Assembly: GCA_965262305.1 (NCBI GenBank)
Contig: CBDHEY010000004.1
Coordinates: forward strand, 62,001-126,000
DNA length: 64,000 bases
Direction: 5' to 3'
Source of the DNA: CBDHEY01 sp965262305
Lineage (GTDB): Bacteria; Pseudomonadota; Gammaproteobacteria; Pseudomonadales; Cellvibrionaceae
Each line of letters opens with the position of its first letter. The stretch's first letter is position 1. Positions 1 to 8,138 of the stretch are shown here, in pieces. The notes under the pieces are model-generated. The model had not been told where the DNA came from. It worked only from the letters and a program-made list of their open reading frames with translations, and made no database searches. Both the position numbers and the translations under genes were made by a program.

Positions 1-2
1 GT

Positions 3-914
3 ATTCAGTTGCTTGATATCCTTGCAAAAGTAAGACTGTCTTATCGGAAAACAAACTATCTAGTAGGAGCTGAACAAGTTGATTTTGATTATCAACTTTC
101 TTCTTCTGGAAAAATTGACACAATCTCACCAAAACCCAAAAACGCTGCACATCGTATCGTTGAAGAAGCAATGGTCACTATGAACATTTGTGCAGGTAAT
201 TTATTAGCAAAACACAATATAGGCATTGCTACGGTTAACGAAGGCTTTAGAAAGGAACGTATTGGAGAAGTAAAAGCACTCTTAAAAGAAGAAGATATCA
301 CTACCGAAAACGATATTGAAACGCTAGAAGGTTTTAAAGAGCTTATAAAAAAAATAGAGGTGGATGAAAGTAAAGAGTATCTCATTCACCCTTTAAGACG
401 AATGATGCAATTTGCACATCATTCTATACAACATCAACCTCATATGGGCATGGGGGTAGAACATTATGCAACTGTCACTTCGCCTATCCGTAGATTTGTC
501 GATTTATACAATCATTGGGCTTTAAAGAAAATTATCAGAGACACTTCTTTTAAAAACATCTCAGAAAAGCATATCTCCGAATTAAGCGATTCATTACAAA
601 CAGGGAAATTAGCTGAAAGGGAATTGTTTCAATGGTTAATTGTTCAATATGTAGAAAAACATGTTGGATCTGAGGCTTTTGGAAAAATTCGAATCGTCAC
701 GCAACAAGGTTTTGGAGTAAAACTAAACGATACGGGTATCGAAGGGTTTGTATTATTTCCAAGGAAAACAGAGAAAAAATATGATGCTAAGCGAATGACA
801 ATCTCAGTTGCAGAAAAAACCTATAAATTAGATGATGAAATAAAAATAAAAATTGCCAGTATTGATAAGCAAAAAAGACGAATCGCATTTGAGATATGCG
901 AGGAAGAAAAGTAA
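3..914 (+). CDS. RNase II/R family exoribonuclease, 3' part (5' truncated by window)
   Basis: The reading frame is open to the left edge, so only the C-terminal ~300 residues are present. The segment HYATVTSPIRRFVDLYNHW matches the conserved end of the RNB catalytic domain (TSPIRRYxDLxxH), and the last ~80 residues look like an S1/OB-fold RNA-binding domain (GFGVKLNDTGIEGFV). The family degrades RNA processively 3' to 5'. The RNB active-site aspartates lie upstream, outside the window. RNase R versus RNase II cannot be decided because the N-terminal cold-shock domains are missing; the C-terminus lacks the long basic tail typical of RNase R. It converges on the FHA gene at 939-1292. Confidence 0.85.
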   Translation: MQLLDILAKVRLSYRKTNYLVGAEQVDFDYQLSSSGKIDTISPKPKNAAHRIVEEAMVTMNICAGNLLAKHNIGIATVNEGFRKERIGEVKALLKEEDITTENDIETLEGFKELIKKIEVDESKEYLIHPLRRMMQFAHHSIQHQPHMGMGVEHYATVTSPIRRFVDLYNHWALKKIIRDTSFKNISEKHISELSDSLQTGKLAERELFQWLIVQYVEKHVGSEAFGKIRIVTQQGFGVKLNDTGIEGFVLFPRKTEKKYDAKRMTISVAEKTYKLDDEIKIKIASIDKQKRRIAFEICEEEK

Positions 915-938
915 CCGCAAGGTAAATTAATTTAAGGC

Positions 939-1292
939 TCACTTATCAAGCATATGAAGCGTTTTTTCTAGATTTTCCTGTTTTTCGTCAACAAATTTAA
1001 ATTCATTCCAAGCAATTTTGATAATGTCATTGTTACTCAACTTCTGTTGCTTGGATATGGATGATCCATTCACCTCAGTCCCATTAGTGCTATTTTCATC
1101 GGTTATGAAATATTCTTTGTATTCAGGAAAGTGTTCATTCGGGTAACAATTGATCTTTGCATGTACACCGCTAACTGCAGTATCGTCAATCGCTATGTCG
1201 TTTAAAGCACTTCTCCCTATCGAAAAATTATCCTGAACAACATCAAATTTATGAACGATCACGCCATCAACAAGTTGTAATAGTGAAGCCAT
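939..1292 (-). CDS. Small FHA-domain protein (FHA1)
   Basis: The 117-residue protein is essentially one forkhead-associated domain, a phosphothreonine-binding module. Visible signature elements are IGRSALNDIAI (phosphate-contacting Arg), SGVHAKI in place of the usual SRxHA, and NSTNGTEVNG. A short tail carries NLEKTLHML, a Thr with a hydrophobic residue at +3 (a plausible FHA ligand if phosphorylated). A GGAGAAA ribosome site precedes the ATG, and only 14 bases separate it from the kinase stop codon, so it is almost certainly co-transcribed with the kinase and is its likely partner or substrate. The exact pathway is unknown. Confidence 0.85.
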   Translation of the reverse strand: MASLLQLVDGVIVHKFDVVQDNFSIGRSALNDIAIDDTAVSGVHAKINCYPNEHFPEYKEYFITDENSTNGTEVNGSSISKQQKLSNNDIIKIAWNEFKFVDEKQENLEKTLHMLDK

Positions 1293-1306
1293 CAGTTTCT
1301 CCAGTT

Positions 1307-3814
1307 TTAAACAATACCAACATTTTTTGATTCAGTCGAGAAGTCACGCCTCATTGCACGCTTAAGCACAGTAAGCATTTCAGCTGCACTTTCATAACGA
1401 TCCTTAACATCTTTTTGTAAAGCTTGATTTACAATTCGAGCAGCACTTGCAGGCAAATTTTTTCTTACTGTCCGAATATTTTTATGCTTACCATGGATAA
1501 TTTCATAAGTAAGTGATGCGAGATTATCACCTTTAAAAGGTAGTTCACCCGTTAACAACTGATAAAAAGTCACCCCTAAACTAAATACATCTGCTTCTTG
1601 GGTAACTCGCTTGCCTTTGAGCTGTTCGGGAGCCATGTAGAGTGGACTTCCTAAAATCTCACCCGTACTCGTTCTGGAATCGTCCACTAGTCTAGCAATT
1701 CCAAAGTCCGTTACTTTCACTTGATAAGGGGAAGGGCTATACATGATATTTCCCGGTTTAATATCCCGATGCACAACATTATTGCCATGTGCATAATCAA
1801 TTGCAGACGCAACATCGCAAATTATTCTATATACTTCAAAAACGGGTAATAAATTCGCTTTATCAACAAATTGATTAAGAGGTTTACCTTCAACATAGTC
1901 CATTGCAATATAGGCTAAATTTCCCTCTTCTCCAACATCATAAACAGATACTATGTTTGGATGACTAAGTCGGCCAGCAGCTTCTGCTTCGCGAAAAAAT
2001 CGACTTTTAATATCTTCTAATTGATTGCCTTCAAACTGATCATAATTAAGCGTCTTGATAGCAACTTTTCTTGCGATCCTGGGATCAAATCCAAGAAAGA
2101 CTCTTCCCACTGCACCACGACCAATTTCCTGGTTAACTTCATACCGCCCTAAGATACTTGGATCTGAAGGGCTTTTAGAACCTAAAACTGTTGTCTTCTC
2201 GAGAGAGAAAACCTCTCTTGGATTTTCCTCAGGCGTCAACATTTTCTTTAACACATGAAGCTTCTGCGGGACATCGCGATAATTCTTTTTGCGACTATTA
2301 ATTTCGCTATATAAACCAATTGCTAAGTCAAACTTTTTGGAGGTTGAGTAGCTCTCTGCATAATCATACAACCTATGTAACACCGGCTCCGTCGCGTTGC
2401 ATCCCAATAGTAACCTTCCAGCTTCATCCATACGATCATTATTTACTAACATGTCTGCTTGCGACATACTAAGCTCTTCAATTTGTTTAGCCAGCTTGCT
2501 AGATCTCTTGTGTTGTTCCTTCCATAAATTGATAACAAAATATGCAGCAAATAAAAATAGAAGTAGATTCCCAACAGGCAACCACAGCCCTTTCGTCACA
2601 AGTAGAGTAATGGAAAATGTAGAGATAAAAACGAACATCCCCCAAGTAACTATTGATAGCAATAGATTAGATAAATAGGCAACGCCTAAAAAAAGAAAAA
2701 CCGCAATAAACAAAGTTAATAATCTTGAGTAAAGTTCATACCACCAGGGTATTGCAAAACTTCTATCATGTTTCAAACTATAAAATGAACGCGCTAAATG
2801 TTTAACAATCTCACTTTTTTCAGAAGCAATAAAGATTGCCTGCGGGAATGCGCGCCTAGCAAGCGCCTCTTCAAGAGCAATACTTTCAATGTTTGGATGC
2901 ATTCTTCTTAACAAATTATTCATTGAAAAAAAAGATCCATCATACGAAATACGAACACGTCTATCGCCTAAACTAAATTTTTCTCGAGAATCCCAACTTG
3001 CGAAGAATTGATCTTCACCCAGGAAATTACCATCAAAATCTTTCATATCAGTGATTATGGAAGCTGCTAAAAATTTACCAAGAAATCCAGGATAGTACTC
3101 CCCATCGTTCTGAGAAAAATACAACCAGTTTGTACCGTTTTTCTCATAAAGTATTGGAAATTGCTGAATTTTATTTTGATCTAGACTTTGACTAAAAATA
3201 TCATCTTCACATCCTAAGCACGTATTCCAAAACCAGTTTTGCAGAGCAGCAGGTATATTTTCGACCAACGCTTTATGCTTAGTCCATGATGACATGTTGA
3301 GCTGATCTAACTTTTCAACACCAACAATAACTCTTGGGTTTTTAAACGATTCATAAAGAAAATTTTTACGTTCTTGCAAGGCTAGTGCGTGCTTTTTTTG
3401 GTTAGAAGATTTTGATGAATCTGTAACACGCTGAATAAAACTATCAACTTCTTCAGAACCACTCGCAACAGATCTATCTATAACAATTCCAACTATCGTA
3501 TTTTTACTATGGAGAAGATTTGCGAGTAGCGCAGAAAGTTGCCCCCCGTTATATATGTCATTTTGCCAAAGCTCAATTTCACGCTCTGGAACATTTACGA
3601 TTGTTATTTTCGAAGCCTCACTTGGCGTTTCAAACAAATAACTTCCCATTAGAAATACAAACCGATCTACAACAGGAATTACGTGAGAAACATTTGGACC
3701 AAACGCTAAAAATAAACCAACCAAAAGAACTAAAAGACGAAGATTAACATATGAAATAGTTCGAACTATTTTGCTTGTGACCACAAAAATCATGTTTATT
3801 GTGTGATTAAGCAT
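1307..3814 (-). CDS. CHASE2-type transmembrane serine/threonine protein kinase
   Basis: 835 residues. An N-terminal membrane anchor (about residues 22-42) is followed by a ~300-residue periplasmic region resembling the CHASE2 sensor, then a cluster of three hydrophobic segments (about 365-430). A cytoplasmic linker leads to a Hanks-type kinase domain (about 555-815). Kinase motifs are complete: glycine loop IGRGAVGRVFLG, VAIKTL lysine, catalytic HRDIKPGN (about 680), DFG (about 704) and a MAPEQLKG activation segment end. The kinase should therefore be active and couple an envelope signal to phosphorylation of cytoplasmic proteins. A Thr motif (FSLEKTTVLG, about residue 538) just before the kinase domain resembles motifs in the two flanking FHA proteins. 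The periplasmic ligand is unknown. Confidence 0.9.
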   Translation of the reverse strand: MLNHTINMIFVVTSKIVRTISYVNLRLLVLLVGLFLAFGPNVSHVIPVVDRFVFLMGSYLFETPSEASKITIVNVPEREIELWQNDIYNGGQLSALLANLLHSKNTIVGIVIDRSVASGSEEVDSFIQRVTDSSKSSNQKKHALALQERKNFLYESFKNPRVIVGVEKLDQLNMSSWTKHKALVENIPAALQNWFWNTCLGCEDDIFSQSLDQNKIQQFPILYEKNGTNWLYFSQNDGEYYPGFLGKFLAASIITDMKDFDGNFLGEDQFFASWDSREKFSLGDRRVRISYDGSFFSMNNLLRRMHPNIESIALEEALARRAFPQAIFIASEKSEIVKHLARSFYSLKHDRSFAIPWWYELYSRLLTLFIAVFLFLGVAYLSNLLLSIVTWGMFVFISTFSITLLVTKGLWLPVGNLLLFLFAAYFVINLWKEQHKRSSKLAKQIEELSMSQADMLVNNDRMDEAGRLLLGCNATEPVLHRLYDYAESYSTSKKFDLAIGLYSEINSRKKNYRDVPQKLHVLKKMLTPEENPREVFSLEKTTVLGSKSPSDPSILGRYEVNQEIGRGAVGRVFLGFDPRIARKVAIKTLNYDQFEGNQLEDIKSRFFREAEAAGRLSHPNIVSVYDVGEEGNLAYIAMDYVEGKPLNQFVDKANLLPVFEVYRIICDVASAIDYAHGNNVVHRDIKPGNIMYSPSPYQVKVTDFGIARLVDDSRTSTGEILGSPLYMAPEQLKGKRVTQEADVFSLGVTFYQLLTGELPFKGDNLASLTYEIIHGKHKNIRTVRKNLPASAARIVNQALQKDVKDRYESAAEMLTVLKRAMRRDFSTESKNVGIV

Positions 3815-3839
3815 TGTGTACTACCGACTAGCTAGAAAT

Positions 3840-4193
3840 CTACTCAGTGAAATAGATTCCTGGAATCCAACTTTTTTTAATTTTTAGTGTTTTATCTAAA
3901 TCATTTGGCAGAGTATCAGAAAGCTCGAATTCGTGGGAGCCAATTGTGAAAATATCGCCTGATTTAAGAGCAACTGATTTTACGTCCTTACCTTTATAGT
4001 AGGAACCATTGGTACTGTCTAAATCAATAAGAGTATATTGTGATGCATTTAAACAAAGTTCAGCGTGAAACCCACTAATAATAGGATCTTCTATTGCAAT
4101 ATCGTTATCTACGTGCCGTCCAATTGTCACTTTTTCATTTATCTCATATATAGAAATAGTATTCCCATTGTAAAAATGTTTGAGATATGCCAT
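3840..4193 (-). CDS. Small FHA-domain protein (FHA2)
   Basis: 117 residues forming one FHA domain: IGRHVDNDIAIED, SGFHAEL and DSTNGSYYKG mark the phosphothreonine-binding loops. The tail contains DLDKTLKI, again a Thr with a hydrophobic residue at +3. It lies 25 bases upstream of the kinase start, so the kinase is bracketed by two FHA genes in one transcription unit. It is clearly paralogous in layout to FHA1, but their sequences have diverged widely, suggesting different binding preferences. No clear ribosome-binding site is visible before the ATG, which may mean translation depends on the upstream gene or is weak. Confidence 0.85.
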   Translation of the reverse strand: MAYLKHFYNGNTISIYEINEKVTIGRHVDNDIAIEDPIISGFHAELCLNASQYTLIDLDSTNGSYYKGKDVKSVALKSGDIFTIGSHEFELSDTLPNDLDKTLKIKKSWIPGIYFTE

Positions 4194-4306
4194 CTGATAT
4201 TATTTACAACTCTGTTTTATATGAAGTAAGAGTATCAGTAGTTGTAACAGAATGGTATGACAGTGTCAGCGTTTTCAACAACTATACGCGTAAATTGGAT
4301 AAAAGC

Positions 4307-4966
4307 TCACCGACAAACTGCTTTCCCAGGAACTGTAACGGATTGGATAGAGCCATTAGGGCGATCTATCTTTTGAAATATGGCTTCGAGCATTTCATCA
4401 TAAACTGGCGCTAACAATTCACAATTTCCTTGACTTCTTGCGGTCACTTGAACAATTTTGTGAGCAAAAACATCTTCTTCCAAGGGCGGTTTGTTTGCGT
4501 CAATTCGAAATGAAATAAATCGACTATATTGGTCTTGAACATTACCTGTATTAGAGACAAAGACATGCCCATATCTTGAGCCGTAAGGATGTCCGCGTCC
4601 GATTCCACCTGTAAAATAGATTCTGCCACCTTTGTCATCCCTTTCAAGCTGTTCAACACCATAACCAAGATAGGCAATATACTCCGGCTCTTGATCCAAC
4701 TGTCTTGTTTTATAGCCTTGTTCTTTGAGCTTTTCTTCTAACTTTTCTTTAAAATAGCGAAACTCGAGTGAATCACCCGCTACGCCTTCTTCCGGCTTTA
4801 CTATGATTGTTCCTGGGGATAACAGATTTGCATCATTTCGGAAAGTTGAAACCTTCGAAGATACTCTTGTAGCACAATTGGTTATATTAACTAACACGAA
4901 TAATGCAAGCACACACTTTAACCAAAAGCTGCTTGCGAAGTTATGTAACAATCTCATTGCAATCAT
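4307..4966 (-). CDS. DUF4136-like envelope (lipo)protein
   Basis: 219 residues with a hydrophobic N-terminal segment ending in VNITNC, a poor lipobox because Asn is at -1. It is either a lipoprotein or a simple secreted protein. The body resembles DUF4136-type lipoproteins: a region of the form FRYFKEKLEEKLKEQGY followed by a statement-like YIAYLGYGVEQ strand and a Gly/Tyr-rich stretch (GGIGRGHPYGSRYGH). A GAGGTGA ribosome site 7 bases before the ATG supports this start. It sits between the STAS and FHA2 genes on the same strand, so it may be the envelope component of the kinase module. That link is inferred from position only. Confidence 0.6.
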   Translation of the reverse strand: MIAMRLLHNFASSFWLKCVLALFVLVNITNCATRVSSKVSTFRNDANLLSPGTIIVKPEEGVAGDSLEFRYFKEKLEEKLKEQGYKTRQLDQEPEYIAYLGYGVEQLERDDKGGRIYFTGGIGRGHPYGSRYGHVFVSNTGNVQDQYSRFISFRIDANKPPLEEDVFAHKIVQVTARSQGNCELLAPVYDEMLEAIFQKIDRPNGSIQSVTVPGKAVCR

Positions 4967-5038
4967 GGGTCACTCACCTCGATTAACACAATTTCCAAAA
5001 TGGTGACGCTCGTGAGTATCGATTTAACTAAATAAAAA

Positions 5039-5527
5039 TCAGTAATCACCTGACTCAAGAGCATCTACCAATTCTTTAAACGCGTTTTCGTTATCTTCGT
5101 TCAGGTTCATTAATATTCTATGTGCTTCAACAACTTTCTGACGAACGAGTTCCTCATCAGAAATCTCAAGCTCTAAACTTTGATTTGCTTGTGCAGGCAA
5201 ACTTGCTTGCTCCACAATACTAAAAATGTCCTCGAATCCCATAGAAACTAATAGTCGCTGGATACTTGGACTATCGGTAATCACCATGGGCCGCTCTGGG
5301 TTGATGTCTTTGGACATAATCGAAATTTTGGCCATTAACCCTAGAGTGGTACTATCAATCGCCTTTGCGTCCGTTAGGTCAAACATAACCGAACAAAAAT
5401 TTGGCGCATCAAGCATCTTTTGAATAAAATTATCAAAAGATAGACACAAAGTGAGTCTAACGTCACCTTCCATCTTGATGACATATATACCTTCGTGCTC
5501 CGCTATTTTAATACTACCTGCATCCAT
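5039..5527 (-). CDS. STAS-domain anti-sigma factor antagonist
   Basis: 162 residues: an N-terminal STAS domain (about 1-110) and a C-terminal acidic extension of about 50 residues. The conserved phosphorylation loop is present as DSTTLGL with Ser59 as the predicted phosphoacceptor. Dephospho-STAS proteins normally bind anti-sigma factors or other partners and are recharged by PP2C phosphatases such as the one encoded immediately upstream. The start codon directly abuts the stop of that phosphatase gene, indicating translational coupling. Length and the DSTTLG loop recall Pseudomonas HsbA, which works with the RR-phosphatase HsbR. The kinase that would phosphorylate Ser59 is not obvious here; the Hanks kinase downstream is a candidate by position. 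Confidence 0.88.
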   Translation of the reverse strand: MDAGSIKIAEHEGIYVIKMEGDVRLTLCLSFDNFIQKMLDAPNFCSVMFDLTDAKAIDSTTLGLMAKISIMSKDINPERPMVITDSPSIQRLLVSMGFEDIFSIVEQASLPAQANQSLELEISDEELVRQKVVEAHRILMNLNEDNENAFKELVDALESGDY

Positions 5528-6718
5528 TTAAACTTTCTCTGCTCGAATCTTCAATATCGCAATGTCATCTGGTACAGGATCCACACCATTTACGCCCAAA
5601 TCACTGCATATATCTTTAAGTTCTTTATTTTTCCCTTTAACCTTTTCTAATAAGGCAATTTCTTTATCCAATAGTTCGCTTTCTGGAAGTATCTCTAACA
5701 CACCATCAGAAAACACAACTAATGAAAAATCCTCTGATAACCTGACTGAAAAAGTATCCCACTCAGCATCTCGAAATATTCCCAGTGGCTTACCCTTGCC
5801 CTGTAAATAAATGGGTTCGTTATCTTCAATAAGTATAGGAAAAGGTAAGTGCCCCCCCACAGCATATTGCATTTTATTTGTATAAGTGTCGATCACACCT
5901 ACAAAGCAGGTCAAATGACACTCCAAATCCGAATCTAGTACTTCATTATTGATCGCCTTCAGCAATCGAGAAACGTCGGTATCATGCGAGGTTGGGTCAC
6001 GGAAAAAGCCTTCTTCTCTAAAATAACGTATCACCAATTGTTTGAGCCAAATCGTAACAAATGCAGGAGCTGCGCCGTGACCTGATACATCGGCTAAGTA
6101 AAATGCTAAATAACGGTTAGCAATAAAGCCATAATCGACTAAATCGCCACTAAGATAGAGAGAGGGTATAAGGTCGAAATCTAAACGATAACCACCAAAA
6201 CTCACGTTACGAGGTGGTAAGAATTTGGTTTGGACTCGTCGACCTGCTTTTTGATCCCGTTCCAGCACTCTGACGGCTTCTCGCAACTCGCGGTTTGCTT
6301 TTTCCAGCTCGCTTCGGTAGCCAATATTTTGCTCTTTTAAGCCTTCTCGCTCTAAAATTCGATTGATGGAGTGGACAAGTACCTCCATATCAACCAAGGG
6401 CTTGATCAAATAATCAACAGCACCTAACCTCAGAGCATCCACCACATCGCGAACCACCCCCATGCCAGACACCACAATAACAGGAAGCTCTGGCTTCCAA
6501 TTTCTCACCGTTTTCAACACTTGAAGTCCGTCGACATCAGGCATTCTTAAATCTGTAATAACGATAGAAGGAGATGAAGATTTTAAGATTTCGATACCAG
6601 TTTTACCGTCAGCTGCTTCTTTTACAGCAAAACCGCTATCCTCTAGATAGGCTACAATGCTTTGACGCACTACTTCGTCATCGTCGATGACTAAAATTTG
6701 CTTACCTTCCCCAGGCAT
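5528..6718 (-). CDS. Response regulator with PP2C-type (RsbU/SpoIIE) phosphatase output
   Basis: 396 residues. Receiver domain at about 6-120 with acidic pocket DDD (11-13), phosphoacceptor Asp56 in ITDLRMPD, and the conserved Lys in YLIKPL. A coiled-coil linker (about 128-165, EKANRELREAVRVLE) leads into a SpoIIE/RsbU-type PP2C phosphatase domain with metal-binding motifs YLADVSGHGAA and VVFSDGVLE. Phosphorylation of the receiver should control dephosphorylation of the adjacent STAS protein, the HsbR/HsbA or RsbU/RsbV logic. No histidine kinase for it is encoded in this cluster. It is likely the first gene of the minus-strand unit reaching to the FHA gene at 939. Confidence 0.9.
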   Translation of the reverse strand: MPGEGKQILVIDDDEVVRQSIVAYLEDSGFAVKEAADGKTGIEILKSSSPSIVITDLRMPDVDGLQVLKTVRNWKPELPVIVVSGMGVVRDVVDALRLGAVDYLIKPLVDMEVLVHSINRILEREGLKEQNIGYRSELEKANRELREAVRVLERDQKAGRRVQTKFLPPRNVSFGGYRLDFDLIPSLYLSGDLVDYGFIANRYLAFYLADVSGHGAAPAFVTIWLKQLVIRYFREEGFFRDPTSHDTDVSRLLKAINNEVLDSDLECHLTCFVGVIDTYTNKMQYAVGGHLPFPILIEDNEPIYLQGKGKPLGIFRDAEWDTFSVRLSEDFSLVVFSDGVLEILPESELLDKEIALLEKVKGKNKELKDICSDLGVNGVDPVPDDIAILKIRAEKV

Positions 6719-6868
6719 AGAGCGACCAGGTTCCTTTAAAATTTTAATAAGGAAAGGTTTAACAGGTTACCGATTAATTAATTAATACGCAAGCTACCAA
6801 AACACGAAAAAATACGCTACATTTGCAGTTGGTATGTCTAAAAAGTGTGCTATACCTGGGAGCGAAAT

Positions 6869-7249
6869 ATGACCAAAGCTGGGCTTGTCTATTCGCTCAA
6901 ATCTATCTCTCCTACAAGAAGGTTCAAAGCTATGAACTCTGCAAACAACAACTATCAAGAAAAACGCAATTTCATCCGCATGAAGGTCGAAACTCCGGTT
7001 AATGTTTTAATCGCTACAGGCGGACAGTCGATCAAAGGGGTGTGTAAAGATCTTAGTGGTGGCGGAATGTTGATTGAAATTAATACTGCTTTACCAGTAG
7101 GCACTGAAACAGAGGTCGAAATTGCGTCTGAGCATGGCCATTCACCAATATTAAAAGCTAAAACCAGAGTGTCGCGGGTTGAAGCTCAACCAAACTCACA
7201 AGAAAAGCCGTGTGTCGTTGGTATGGAGATCATCGAAGTCTTGAATTAG
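6869..7249 (+). CDS. PilZ-domain protein
   Basis: A single PilZ domain, the usual c-di-GMP receptor. The motif EKRNFIRMKVETPV contains the RxxxR-like N-terminal signature in the form KRNFIR, and DLSGGGMLIE is the conserved (D/N)xSxxG strand. Two starts are plausible: ATG at 6869 with GGAG six bases upstream, and ATG at 6932 with AGAAGG nine bases upstream. The later start removes a non-conserved 21-residue leader. Type IV pilus machinery elsewhere in the window and a GGDEF enzyme at 53694 give it possible partners. Single-gene unit, divergent from the phosphatase gene. Confidence 0.85.
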   Translation: MTKAGLVYSLKSISPTRRFKAMNSANNNYQEKRNFIRMKVETPVNVLIATGGQSIKGVCKDLSGGGMLIEINTALPVGTETEVEIASEHGHSPILKAKTRVSRVEAQPNSQEKPCVVGMEIIEVLN

Positions 7250-7352
7250 TCTAAGAAGCGCCAGTTACACAATTCTGATTCTGTAAAGGCGCATTAAAAG
7301 TATTAAAGGCAGGGGCTTTATGCTTCAAGAGCCTTGTCTCCCTTAAAAAACA

Positions 7353-8138
7353 CTAAAAAGCGTCATCTCCCCAGTCTTCATCATCAAAATCTTCTTCAAA
7401 GTCATCACCGAAACTATCCTGAACTTCGCCATCATTGATTAAATATTCTCGGCGCTGCAGGTAAGCATCGCGAACAAATAAGTAAAAATCACCGCTTGCT
7501 AACTCTTCTAACGCCAATAGTTCTGCTCGATCATGAACCGTTTCTAACGCGACCAAACTCCAATATAGCCGCTCATCTTCAACTAAATTTAGTGGGTCTG
7601 TTACCCAATCAACCCCAAAGCCTCCTACTCCCCTGAAACTAGACGGGCCAAAAAACGGTAATACAATATAGTTACCCTGCGGCACACCCCAAACAGCGAG
7701 TGTCTGACCAAAGTCTTCTCCATCACTTTCTTCAATACCGAATTTTCTAGCAACGTCAAAAATACCTGCAATACCAAGTGTTGAGTTTATTGCAAATCGG
7801 CTAGCATCATGGCCCGCTTGCTTCCACTTCCATTGCAATATGTCATTAAGAACATTTGTAATTTCACCTATGTTATCGAAAAAATTTCCCACACCAGTTT
7901 TTATTGGACCAGGTACTACCTTATCGTAACCCTTAGCAATCGGCTTCAAAAACCATCGATCAACCGTGAGATTAAAGTTAAACACCGCTCGATTATAACT
8001 TTCGAACTTGTCCTTTTTATCAACTTGCGTCTGACTTGTAACAGGTTCTTCTGCACCGCTTGAAGGGTCAGCTGTTTTAGGGGTCGTAGAACATGCTGAC
8101 AAGATTAAAAAACAGACTAAACAAAATATTTTTTTCAC
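7353..8138 (-). CDS. mlaA: MlaA (VacJ) outer-membrane phospholipid-retrieval lipoprotein
   Basis: 261 residues with a lipoprotein signal (CFLILSACSTT, LSAC lipobox). The characteristic MlaA stretches are present: YNRAVFNFNLTVDRW, GVGNFFDNIGEITNVLND, and FGQTLAVWGVPQGNYIVLPFFGPSS. MlaA removes mislocalised phospholipids from the outer leaflet and hands them to MlaC for transport to the inner membrane. The C-terminus is an unusually acidic tail of about 20 residues (DDFEEDFDDEDWGDD). The start overlaps the hrpA stop by four bases (ATGA), so the two genes are translationally coupled. Confidence 0.95.
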   Translation of the reverse strand: MKKIFCLVCFLILSACSTTPKTADPSSGAEEPVTSQTQVDKKDKFESYNRAVFNFNLTVDRWFLKPIAKGYDKVVPGPIKTGVGNFFDNIGEITNVLNDILQWKWKQAGHDASRFAINSTLGIAGIFDVARKFGIEESDGEDFGQTLAVWGVPQGNYIVLPFFGPSSFRGVGGFGVDWVTDPLNLVEDERLYWSLVALETVHDRAELLALEELASGDFYLFVRDAYLQRREYLINDGEVQDSFGDDFEEDFDDEDWGDDAF

